Assembly (NCBI RefSeq): GCF_002843305.1 | Contig: NZ_PGSG01000104.1 | Coordinates: 124,001 to 188,000 of the forward strand | Source of the DNA: Streptomyces barkulensis | GTDB taxonomy: Bacteria; Actinomycetota; Actinomycetes; Streptomycetales; Streptomycetaceae | DNA: 64,000 bases | Direction: 5' to 3' | In this document: positions 20,966 to 28,182 of the stretch, one piece after another | How the letters are laid out: every line of letters starts with the position of its first letter | How positions within the stretch are numbered: the stretch's first letter is position 1 | The notes under the pieces: model-generated | What the model was told of the DNA's origin: nothing | Databases searched by the model: none | The model's input: only the letters and a program-made list of their open reading frames with translations | Program-made: the position numbers and the translations under genes

Positions 20966-21775
20966 TCAGTCCGGTGCGGTGCGGCGCCGCAGGACGGCGC
21001 GCAGGTCGGCCTCGAAGGCGTCGTAGCGGGCGCGCAGCGCCGCGCCCGGCCAGTCGCCGGGCAGCAGGGCGGCCGGGAGCAGTGGGTCGGCGAGCAGATG
21101 GCGCAGGACGGCGGCCGAGACCGTGAAGCGCCGGGCCGGGTCACCGGCCTCCGCCGCGGCGTCGGCGGCGGCGGCCAGGGCGCGGGCCCGTGCCGCCCAG
21201 CCGTCCAGGTCCCACAGCGCGGCGGCCAGTTCGGCCGGGTCCCCGTCGGGGGCGCCGGTCAGCAGGGTGCACTGCCCGGCGACGACGGGCGGCCGGGGCC
21301 GCAGCAGGTTGGCGGGGCGCAGCCAGGTGCCCTCGCGCAGTTCGGCCAGGCGCAGGGCGGCCATGGCCCGGCGCAGGGCGCTCCGGTCGGCCGCGTCCCG
21401 GCGTTCGGCGGTGACGACGGCGATCTCCCATTCGCCGCGCCACTTACGGGTGCGGGGCGCGCGGCTGTCGTCCTGGCGGGCCTGGCGCTCCAGCAGGCGC
21501 GCGGTGAGGCCGTACGCGCCGTCGGCGGTCTGGGCCAGGTCTCCGGCCGCGACCATCCGCGACAGCGCCACCCGTACCGTGCCCTCCGCGATCCCGAAGA
21601 GTTCGCCGACCCGCACCAGGGCTCTGGCGGGCAGGGCGGGCGGGTGGTGGCCGAGCAGGGTACTGAGCACGATCGAGCGGGCCGTCAGGGGGCGCAGGGC
21701 GAGCTCCCGGACGGCGTCGGCTCCGTCGGTCCGGGCTGTCTCGTCCGGACCGGCTGTCGCGTCTGTGCTGTTCAT
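20966..21775 (-). CDS. PaaX-family transcriptional regulator, 269 aa
   Basis: Residues about 30-100 form the PaaX N-terminal winged helix (L-T-A-R-S-I-V-L-S-T-L-L-G, then I-A-E-G-T-V-R-V-A-L-S-R-M-V-A-A-G-D-L) and the rest the PaaX effector domain (W-R-G-E-W-E-I-A-V-V, W-D-L-D-G-W). PaaX proteins repress aromatic-acid genes in response to CoA thioesters. It diverges from an acyl-CoA dehydrogenase gene 112 bp away, its likely target, so an acyl-CoA ligand is plausible. Confidence 0.9.
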   Translation of the reverse strand: MNSTDATAGPDETARTDGADAVRELALRPLTARSIVLSTLLGHHPPALPARALVRVGELFGIAEGTVRVALSRMVAAGDLAQTADGAYGLTARLLERQARQDDSRAPRTRKWRGEWEIAVVTAERRDAADRSALRRAMAALRLAELREGTWLRPANLLRPRPPVVAGQCTLLTGAPDGDPAELAAALWDLDGWAARARALAAAADAAAEAGDPARRFTVSAAVLRHLLADPLLPAALLPGDWPGAALRARYDAFEADLRAVLRRRTAPD

Positions 21776-21887
21776 GGGCAGTACGATCCTAACCTCCCCC
21801 GCTGTTACAGCCTTCCGTCACATGCACAGGATCTGTAATGTCGGAGTACGGGCACCGCCGCCCGCCCCGCCCCCGCCGGAGGTCGCC

Positions 21888-23525
21888 GTGAGCGCCACCC
21901 ATGAAGTGATCAACCAGCCCCCGCCGCTGACCGGCTTCACCGCCGCGGACGATCCCGCCGTTTTCGAGGCCCTGCGCCGCCACGGCGCGCGGTGGGGCGA
22001 GGCTCAGGTGCGGGAGCTGGGCGCGCTGGCCGGCACCCCGGAGGTGCAGGACTGGGCCCGGATGGCCGAGGAGGTCCCGCCCCGCCTGCGCACCCACGAC
22101 CGCTACGGCCACCGCGTGGACGAGGTGGAGTTCCACCCGGCCTGGCACCGTCTGATGGCCACCGCCGTCGAGCACGGCCTGCACGCCGCGCCCTGGGCCG
22201 AGGACCGCCCCGGCGCCCATCTGGTGCGCGCCGCCAAGTTCTACCTGTGGTCCCAGGCCGAGGCCGGGCACGGCTGCCCGGTCTCCATGACGTACGCGGC
22301 CGTCCCCGCGCTGCGCGCCCGGCCGGAGCTGGCCGCCGCCTACGAACCGCTGCTGACCGCCCGCTCCTACGACTTCGGACTGCGGCCCCCGCTGGGCAAG
22401 TCCGGGCTGATCGCGGGCATGTCGATGACCGAGAAGCAGGGCGGCTCGGACGTGCGGGCCAACACCACCGAGGCCGTACCCGACGGCGACGGCGCCTACC
22501 GGCTCACCGGCCACAAGTGGTTCACCTCCGCCCCGATGAGCGATGTCTTCCTGGTCCTGGCCCAGGCCCCCGAGGGCCTGACCTGCTTCCTGCTGCCGCG
22601 CGTGCTGCCCGACGGCACCCTCAACGCCATGCACCTGCAACGTCTGAAGGACAAGCTGGGCAACCGCTCCAACGCCTCCTCCGAGGTCGAGTACGACCGG
22701 GCCGTGGCCTGGCCGGTCGGCGAGACGGGCCGCGGGGTGCGCACCATCGTGGAGATGGTCAACATGACCCGCCTGGACTGCGTCCTGGGCACGGCCGCCG
22801 GCATGCGCGCCGGGCTGCGGCAGGCTCTGCACCACACCGCCCACCGGCGGGCCTTCGGCGCCGGGCTGGCCGAGCAGCCGCTGATGCGCTCGGTCCTGGC
22901 CGACCTGGCGGTCGAGTCGGAGGCCGCCACCACCCTCGGGCTGCGGCTGGCGGCGGCCGTGGACGCCGCGCACGCCGGGGACGAGCGGGAGGCGGCCTTC
23001 CGCCGCCTGGCCCTGGCCGTGTCCAAGTACTGGGTGTGCAAGCGCGGCAGCGCGCACGCCGCCGAGGCGCTGGAGTGCCTGGGCGGCAACGGCTACGTCG
23101 AGGAGTCGGGCATGCCGCGCCTGTACCGCGAGGCGCCGCTGCTGTCGATCTGGGAGGGCTCGGGCAACGTCGCCGCCCTGGACGTGCTGCGCGCGCTGGA
23201 CAGGGAGCCGGCCGGGCTGGAGGCCGTCCTGGCGGAGGTGGACGCCGCCGCCGGCGCCGACGCCCGTCTGGACGCGGCCGCCGCCGGAGTGCGGGCCATG
23301 CTGCCGGAGCTGAAGGACCCGGTCGGCGCACAGCTGCGCGCCCGCGCCTTCGCCGAGCGCCTGGCGCTCGTCCTCCAGGGCAGTCTGCTGGTGCGCCACA
23401 GCCACCCGGCCGTCGCCGACGCGTTCTGCGCCTCCCGGCTGGGCGGGCAGTGGGGCCATGCCTTCGGCACGCTCCCGGCGGGCGCGGACCTGGGCGCGAT
23501 CCTGGACCGGGCCCGCACCGGGTGA
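21888..23525 (+). CDS. AidB/isovaleryl-type acyl-CoA dehydrogenase, 545 aa
   Basis: The AidB-type layout is clear: E-V-x-N-Q-P-P-P-L at the N-terminus, G-M-S-M-T-E-K-Q-G-G-S-D-V-R-A-N-T-T, G-H-K-W-F-T-S-A-P-M-S-D, K-L-G-N-R-S-N-A-S-S-E-V, and the FAD/active-site region L-E-C-L-G-G-N-G-Y-V-E-E-S-x-M-P-R-L-Y-R-E-A-P. E. coli AidB is alkylation-induced and binds DNA; related proteins oxidise branched acyl-CoAs. GTG 21888 follows a GGAGG box. The divergent PaaX regulator suggests control by an acyl-CoA. Confidence 0.92.
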   Translation: MSATHEVINQPPPLTGFTAADDPAVFEALRRHGARWGEAQVRELGALAGTPEVQDWARMAEEVPPRLRTHDRYGHRVDEVEFHPAWHRLMATAVEHGLHAAPWAEDRPGAHLVRAAKFYLWSQAEAGHGCPVSMTYAAVPALRARPELAAAYEPLLTARSYDFGLRPPLGKSGLIAGMSMTEKQGGSDVRANTTEAVPDGDGAYRLTGHKWFTSAPMSDVFLVLAQAPEGLTCFLLPRVLPDGTLNAMHLQRLKDKLGNRSNASSEVEYDRAVAWPVGETGRGVRTIVEMVNMTRLDCVLGTAAGMRAGLRQALHHTAHRRAFGAGLAEQPLMRSVLADLAVESEAATTLGLRLAAAVDAAHAGDEREAAFRRLALAVSKYWVCKRGSAHAAEALECLGGNGYVEESGMPRLYREAPLLSIWEGSGNVAALDVLRALDREPAGLEAVLAEVDAAAGADARLDAAAAGVRAMLPELKDPVGAQLRARAFAERLALVLQGSLLVRHSHPAVADAFCASRLGGQWGHAFGTLPAGADLGAILDRARTG

Positions 23526-23557
23526 CGGGGCGGCCGCCGCGTCCGGGAGCCGGCTCG

Positions 23558-24457
23558 TCAGCAGGTGCGGCGCCAGGTGTCCAGGGGGAGGCGCTTGCGG
23601 ATGGAGCTGAGGCCCAGGCGGCGCGAGGTGTCGCAGAACTCCTCTGTGTTCAGCGCGTATTCGGCGTGGAAGACGGCCTTGCCGCGCTCGGTGAACGGGG
23701 CCAGCTTCGCGCACTCGCCGAACTCGGCGCACTCCTCGTTGACCGCGAAGTCGAAGTCGTCGACCAGCTGCGGGATCTGGTCGAGGTCGTTCTTCAGGCC
23801 GACCGACAGTCCGCGCCGGTGGGCGAGTCCGGCGACCATGCGGTTGAACGCGAGCTGGTCGCGGGCGGTGAGGGGGAAGCCGGTGTCGTTGCGGTAGCCG
23901 TCCAGGAGGTCGGGTTCGACGGCGTCGAAGCCCTTCTCGGCGCACATGTCGACGCGGGCGGCCAGGATCGGGCGCAGGACGTCCAGGCGGCGGATGTCCA
24001 CCCAGCGCTCGCCGGGCCAGCCGTTGTTCCGGCCCAGCGCCTGCGGCGGGTAGTCGTCCCGGTCGGGCCGGAAGTCCTCCCAGGCGCCGGCGTTGAGGTA
24101 ACAGATCACCTTCCGGCCGCGGGCGTGGAGGGCGGCGACGGTGTCCGCGCCGTTCTCGAAGCCGTCGATGTCGAAGACCTCGGCGTCCACGTCGAGGTCG
24201 ATGCGGCCCTGGAGCTGCCACTGCCAGGTGGTGCCGGGGGCCGGGCGCCAGCGGTTCCGCTGCGGTGAGGCGTCGCCGGGCGGTGTCCGGTCGGGCGCGG
24301 CGGTGTCCGGTGCGGCGGTGTCCGGTGCGGCGGTGTCCGGTGCGGCGGTGTCCGGTGCGGCGGTGTCCGAGCAGGCCGCCGTGGACAGCAGCAGGAGGAG
24401 ACAGAGCAGCCGGGCGGCCGGGCGGCGGATCGTGCGGCGAGGCGTGAAGCGGGTCAC
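23558..24457 (-). CDS. GH114-type endo-alpha-1,4-galactosaminidase lipoprotein (Ega3-like), 299 aa
   Basis: A signal helix ends in S-T-A-A-C (Cys29), so the enzyme is probably lipid-anchored outside. Five D-T-A-A-P repeats (31-55) form a tether. The catalytic domain has GH114 blocks: W-Q-W-Q-L-Q-G, F-D-I-D-G-F, K-V-I-C-Y-L-N-A-G-A-W-E and G-F-D-A-V-E-P-D-L-L-D-G-Y (Glu181, Asp183, Asp186). Fungal Ega3 in this family cleaves galactosamine-rich galactosaminogalactan. Start GTG 24457 follows GGGAGG and overlaps the upstream stop. It is the last gene of the exopolysaccharide block, probably releasing or trimming polymer. Confidence 0.85.
   Translation of the reverse strand: MTRFTPRRTIRRPAARLLCLLLLLSTAACSDTAAPDTAAPDTAAPDTAAPDTAAPDRTPPGDASPQRNRWRPAPGTTWQWQLQGRIDLDVDAEVFDIDGFENGADTVAALHARGRKVICYLNAGAWEDFRPDRDDYPPQALGRNNGWPGERWVDIRRLDVLRPILAARVDMCAEKGFDAVEPDLLDGYRNDTGFPLTARDQLAFNRMVAGLAHRRGLSVGLKNDLDQIPQLVDDFDFAVNEECAEFGECAKLAPFTERGKAVFHAEYALNTEEFCDTSRRLGLSSIRKRLPLDTWRRTC
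24299..24370. repeat. 15-bp tandem repeats encoding the DTAAP tether
   Basis: GCGGCGGTGTCCGGT recurs with 15-bp spacing (copies begin near 24299, 24314, 24329, 24344 and 24359), in frame inside the GH114 gene. Copy number could vary by slippage and change tether length without breaking the frame. Confidence 0.85.
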
Positions 24458-25215
24458 GGGGTGATCCTCCCGCAGCCGAGCACGGGCCGGGGCGTCGAGC
24501 GCCACGGGTTGGCCCCCTCCCCCGGCACCGCACAGTGCACCGCCGCGCCGCGCTCGTGGGCGGTGCGGGCCGCCTCGGCGGCCAGGCGGTCCGGTACGGC
24601 GTACACCAGGTGGCAGAAGCGGTGCGGCGGATGGCCGCGGGTCCAGGCGGGCGCACCGGCGCGGCGGTACTCCTCCCAGCACCCCTCGAAGGTGACCAGC
24701 ACGTCGGCCAGGTGCGCGTACCCGGGGTCGGGGTGGACACCGGGGTTGAGGACGACGGTGGACGCACCCAGCAGCCGGGCGGCCCGCACCGTGCGCCGGT
24801 AGCGTGGCAGGTGCTCCGCGCCGGCCGCCGCGCGGTCGAGGAAGGCCCCGTCCGTGCCGTACCAGCGGCGGTGGCGGCGCACGTCGCGGAGCACGGCGCG
24901 CCACGGGCGCGCGCCGTAGGCGGTGTCCACGTATCCCAGCAGCGGCACCCCGGCGCCCCGCAGCCGGGCCGCCACCGCGGCGAGGGCCGGGTCGGGGCGC
25001 GGCCCGGGGCCGTCGGCGGCGTTGACGACCACCGCGTACAGCCGCCCGGCGGCCCGGACCGCCGCCTCCCACGCCCCCGGGTCGACGGCCGGGTGGACGT
25101 ACAGCGGTACGAGCAGATGGCCCCGGCCCCGGCCCCGGTCCCGTGAGCCCCGTACGGCGGCGGGCGCCGGGGTACTCCCCCGGCGCCCCGTGCCCCCCGG
25201 GCGCCCCGCGCTCAT
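24454..25215 (-). CDS. Spherulin-4 family protein (Sph3/GH135-like), 253 aa
   Basis: After a basic leader, residues 33-180 match the spherulin-4/GH135 pattern: L-V-P-L-Y-V-H-P, V-V-V-N-A-A-D-G-P-G, L-L-G-Y-V-D-T-A-Y-G-A-R, G-A-F-L-D (Asp127) and V-T-F-E-G (Glu177). Fungal Sph3 hydrolyses galactosaminogalactan and is needed for its synthesis. Two oddities: residue 128 is Arg where characterised members usually have Glu after the Asp, and no signal peptide is visible. ATG 25215 overlaps the upstream stop (ATGA) and its own stop overlaps the GH114 start, so the three are translated together. Confidence 0.82.
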   Translation of the reverse strand: MSAGRPGGTGRRGSTPAPAAVRGSRDRGRGRGHLLVPLYVHPAVDPGAWEAAVRAAGRLYAVVVNAADGPGPRPDPALAAVAARLRGAGVPLLGYVDTAYGARPWRAVLRDVRRHRRWYGTDGAFLDRAAAGAEHLPRYRRTVRAARLLGASTVVLNPGVHPDPGYAHLADVLVTFEGCWEEYRRAGAPAWTRGHPPHRFCHLVYAVPDRLAAEAARTAHERGAAVHCAVPGEGANPWRSTPRPVLGCGRITP

Positions 25216-26153
25216 GCGCCGGCCGCCCGCGCCCACAGATCGGCCAGGGACTCCTCCAGGGTGTACCCGGGCCGCCAGCCCAGCGTCCCGGCGGCGGCCG
25301 TGATGTCGGCCTGCTGCCAGGCGACGGCGGCCGAGCGGGCCGAGTCCGCGCCCTTCTCGTCGATCCGGCCGCGGAAACCGGCCGCCGCGGCCAGCCCCTC
25401 GGCCACGTCCCGCACCGCGCGGGCGGCGCCCGCGGCGATGTTGAGCACCGGCGGCAGCGGCCCGGGGGCGAGGGCCGCGGCGGTCGCGGCGCGGGCGATG
25501 TCACGGGGGTCGACGAAGTCGCGGTACGCCGAGAGGTCGCCGACCCGCACCACCCCGTCCGGTCCGGCCCGGCGCAGTTCGGCGGCGAGCCGCCCGGGCA
25601 GGGAGGCGGCCGGCGCGCCGGGGCCCACGGGGTTGAACACCCGCAGCACCACCGCGTCCAGGCCGGAGCCGGTGACGGCCAGGGTGCCGGCCAGTTTGGC
25701 GGCGCCGTAGATTCCCACCGGGCGGGTGGGGTGGTCCTCCGCCAGGGGGTGGCCGGGGGTTCCCGGCCCGTACTCGGCGGCCGAGCCGAGGTGGACCAGG
25801 CGGGCGCCCGGCGCGGCCTCGCGCAGGGCCGCGCAGAGCGCGGCCGGGCCGCGGGCGTTGACCCCGGTGAGGTGGAGGGCGTCGCCGCCGACGGCGCCCG
25901 CGCAGTTGACCACGGCGTCCGGGCGCGCCCGCCGGATCAGGGAGGCCAGTTCGGCGGGGGCGGCGGTGGCCAGGTCCACCGTCAGGTCCACGGGCTGAGC
26001 CACGGACGGGCCGGCCGGCGGATCCGCGGGTGGGCCGGCCGGCCCGCCCGCGGCGCGGCCCGCGCAGAGCACCCGCACGCCCGGCTGGGCGCGCAGGTGC
26101 CCGGCGGTGTGCCCGCCCAGATAGCCGGTGGCCCCCAGGACGAGTACGCGCAT
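25212..26153 (-). CDS. Extended SDR NAD-dependent sugar epimerase/dehydratase, 313 aa
   Basis: The Rossmann motif V-L-G-A-T-G-Y-L-G-G (residues 5-14), the S-A-A-E-Y-G-P strand, the catalytic Y-x3-K in G-I-Y-G-A-A-K and the late D-x-A-Y-R-D-F-V-D-P-R-D-I-A-R-A block mark an extended SDR acting on nucleotide sugars. In this block it could be a 4-epimerase that supplies galactose-configured precursor (the Uge3 role), but substrate is inferred from context only. It lies 9 bp after the nucleotidyltransferase and overlaps the spherulin gene. Confidence 0.8.
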   Translation of the reverse strand: MRVLVLGATGYLGGHTAGHLRAQPGVRVLCAGRAAGGPAGPPADPPAGPSVAQPVDLTVDLATAAPAELASLIRRARPDAVVNCAGAVGGDALHLTGVNARGPAALCAALREAAPGARLVHLGSAAEYGPGTPGHPLAEDHPTRPVGIYGAAKLAGTLAVTGSGLDAVVLRVFNPVGPGAPAASLPGRLAAELRRAGPDGVVRVGDLSAYRDFVDPRDIARAATAAALAPGPLPPVLNIAAGAARAVRDVAEGLAAAAGFRGRIDEKGADSARSAAVAWQQADITAAAGTLGWRPGYTLEESLADLWARAAGA

Positions 26154-26162
26154 GGTCTCCGG

Positions 26163-26876
26163 TCACGCTCCCCTGATCAACTGGCCGCGGCGGGCGGTGA
26201 ACTCGGCGTTGGCGCGGTCGTAGTCGTCGGGTCTTCCGATGTCGAGCCAGTAGCCGCCGAAGTCGTAGGCGTACGGCGGGGTGCCGTCCGCCAGCAGGTC
26301 GAGCACCACCTCGTCGAAGCCCAGCGGCAGTCCGGGCGTGTAGCGGGCCAGGGCTGCGCGCGAGACGCCGTACACGCCCATGGAGACGCGGTAGTCCATG
26401 GTGGGCTTCTCGGCGAAGCCGGTGACGCGCCCGGACTCGGTGCTCAGCACGCCGAAGTCGATGGAGACGGTGCGCACATGGGTGGCGATGGTCAGCGGCG
26501 CCCCGCGGTCCCGGTGACCGCGCAGCACGTCGCCGAAGTCGAGGTCGGTGAGGATGTCGCCGTTCATCGCCAGGAAGTGCTCGGGCAGCCGGTCGAGCAT
26601 CGTCAGCAGCGGGCCCATGGTGCCCAGCGGGCTGTCCTCGGTGGTGTAGTCGACGCGCAGGCCCCACTGGGAGCCGTCGCCGACGTAGGCGCGGATGATG
26701 TGGCCCAGGTGGCCGATGGCCAGGGTGCAGCTGGTGAACCCGGCCGAGGCGAGCTGGCGCATCACGATCTCCAGGATCGCGTGCTGGTCGCCGATGGGCA
26801 CCAGCGGCTTGGGCAGGGCCGTGGTGTACGGGCGGAGCCGGACTCCCTTGCCTCCGGCCATGATGACTGCGTGCAT
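26163..26876 (-). CDS. Sugar-1-phosphate nucleotidyltransferase, 237 aa
   Basis: The N-terminal A-V-I-M-A-G-G-K-G-V-R-L-R-P-Y-T is the nucleotide-binding signature, with L-P-K-P-L-V-P-I-G-D following; N-G-D-I-L-T-D-L supplies the metal-binding Asp and G-F-A-E-K-P-T the sugar site. At 237 aa it is the short type with no left-handed beta-helix, like nucleotidyltransferases of the PtmE/HddC group, so it should load a hexose- or hexosamine-1-phosphate onto a nucleotide. The ATG at 26876 is preceded by GAGAGGACAG. The gap upstream is 191 bp. Confidence 0.88.
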   Translation of the reverse strand: MHAVIMAGGKGVRLRPYTTALPKPLVPIGDQHAILEIVMRQLASAGFTSCTLAIGHLGHIIRAYVGDGSQWGLRVDYTTEDSPLGTMGPLLTMLDRLPEHFLAMNGDILTDLDFGDVLRGHRDRGAPLTIATHVRTVSIDFGVLSTESGRVTGFAEKPTMDYRVSMGVYGVSRAALARYTPGLPLGFDEVVLDLLADGTPPYAYDFGGYWLDIGRPDDYDRANAEFTARRGQLIRGA

Positions 26877-27067
26877 CGGTGCTGTCCTCTCCGTGGGGAC
26901 GGGTGGCGGATCGTGCGTGACGGATCGCGTGCGACGGACGGCGGGACGTGACGGGTGGCGGAGCCCGGTGACGAGCCCGGTGACGGGTGCGGTGACGGGC
27001 CCGGTGACGGGTGCGGCGGCTCTGCGGCGAGTGCTGCGGCGAGTGCTGCGGCAGGCGCCGCGGCGGG
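26877..27067. repeat. Intergenic low-complexity CGGTGACGGG repeats
   Basis: The gap between the SDR and the nucleotidyltransferase carries degenerate repeats of GCCCGGTGACGGGTGCGGTG (about 26960-27015) and two copies of GCGGCGAGTGCT (about 27020-27045). No gene is seen. It could contain a promoter or processing site that splits the block, but nothing specific was recognised. Confidence 0.5.
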
Positions 27068-28123
27068 TCAGACGTTGTAGAGGTCGGTCTTGTAGCGGGC
27101 GAGGTTGGCCGGGTCGCGGAAGAACTCGATCGTGCGGGCCAGTCCTTCCTCCAGGCTGTGGGCCGGCGCCCAGCCGGTGGCCGCCCGCAGCCGGCCGGCG
27201 TCGCAGACCAGTCGCATCACCTCGGAGTCGGCGGGGCGCACGCGGCTTTCGTCCTGGGCGACCTCGACGTCGGCGTCCATGAGCTTGCCGATGAGAGCCA
27301 CCAGGTCGCCGACGGATATCTCGCCGCCGGTACCGGCGTTGAGGGTGCGCCCGACGACGGCCCCGGCGGGTGCGGTGCCGACGGCCAGGAAGGCCGCGGC
27401 GGTGTCCTCCACGTAGGTGAAGTCGCGGGTGGGGCGCAGGTCGCCCAGGGTGATGGTGCGCTTCCCGGCGGCGAGCTGGCCGATCACGGTGGGGATGACG
27501 GCGCGCATCGACTGGCGCGGCCCGTAGGTGTTGAAGGGCCGCAGGGTGACCACGGGGGTGCCGAAGCTGGCGTGGTAGCTGTCGGCGAGCCGGTCCCCGC
27601 CCGCCTTGGACGCGGCGTACGGGGACTGGGTGTTGATCGGATGGTCCTCGGTGATCGGCACCGTCCGCGCGGTTCCGTAGGTCTCGCTGGTGGAGGTGTG
27701 CACCAGGCGCGGGATCTCCAGGTGGCGCACCGCCTCCAGCACGTTGAGGGTGCCGGTGACGTTGGTCTCCACATAGCTGTGCGGGGCGCGGTAGGAGTAC
27801 GGGATCGCGATGAGAGCGGCCAGGTGGTAGACGGCCTCGGCACCCCTGACCAGTCCGTTCACCGAGCCGGGGTCGCGGACGTCGCCGAGGACGATCTCCA
27901 CCTCCTCCAGCACCTCCTTCGGCAGGGTCTCCAGCCAGCCGAAGGAGGAGAAGGAGTTGTACTGGACCATCGCGCGCACCCGGTGGCCGGCGGCGACGAG
28001 CGCCTCGACCAGGTGCGATCCGATGAATCCCTCCGCGCCGGTGACCGCGGCCGTCCGGGGGGCGGGGGCTGGTGCGGGCGTGGTTTCGGGCGTGGTTGCG
28101 GTTGCGGATGCGGGCGTGTTCAT
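27068..28123 (-). CDS. NAD-dependent 4,6-dehydratase/epimerase of the LegB type, 351 aa
   Basis: After a Thr/Pro-rich leader, the Rossmann motif V-T-G-A-E-G-F-I-G-S-H is followed by M-V-Q-Y-N-S-F-S-S-F-G-W-L, Y-H-L-A-A-L-I-A-I-P-Y-S-Y, H-T-S-T-S-E-T-Y-G, Y-x3-K in P-Y-A-A-S-K, and L-R-P-F-N-T-Y-G-P-R-Q-S. This pattern fits the LegB-type GDP/UDP-GlcNAc 4,6-dehydratase group. With the nucleotidyltransferase and second SDR it would supply an N-acetylhexosamine-derived precursor; whether the real reaction is dehydration or 4-epimerisation is not decided by sequence alone. Confidence 0.82.
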   Translation of the reverse strand: MNTPASATATTPETTPAPAPAPRTAAVTGAEGFIGSHLVEALVAAGHRVRAMVQYNSFSSFGWLETLPKEVLEEVEIVLGDVRDPGSVNGLVRGAEAVYHLAALIAIPYSYRAPHSYVETNVTGTLNVLEAVRHLEIPRLVHTSTSETYGTARTVPITEDHPINTQSPYAASKAGGDRLADSYHASFGTPVVTLRPFNTYGPRQSMRAVIPTVIGQLAAGKRTITLGDLRPTRDFTYVEDTAAAFLAVGTAPAGAVVGRTLNAGTGGEISVGDLVALIGKLMDADVEVAQDESRVRPADSEVMRLVCDAGRLRAATGWAPAHSLEEGLARTIEFFRDPANLARYKTDLYNV

Positions 28124-28182
28124 GGACGTGCTCCGTTTCCTTCCGGGCCGACGTTCGGCTGTGAAGCGGTGGTGCGGGCGGG

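Noticed and set aside
24299..24370. Possible CRISPR-like array (regular short repeats)
   Set aside because: Units are 15 bp, contiguous, in frame within a coding region and without spacers; no cas genes are present.
21789..24767. 992-codon minus-strand frame opposite the acyl-CoA dehydrogenase
   Set aside because: Shadow frame of high-GC coding DNA; composition dominated by Gly, Arg, Gln and His, with no conserved block, and it crosses several real genes.
26877..27067. Small gene between the nucleotidyltransferase and the SDR gene
   Set aside because: The frames consist of translated low-complexity repeats without start signals.
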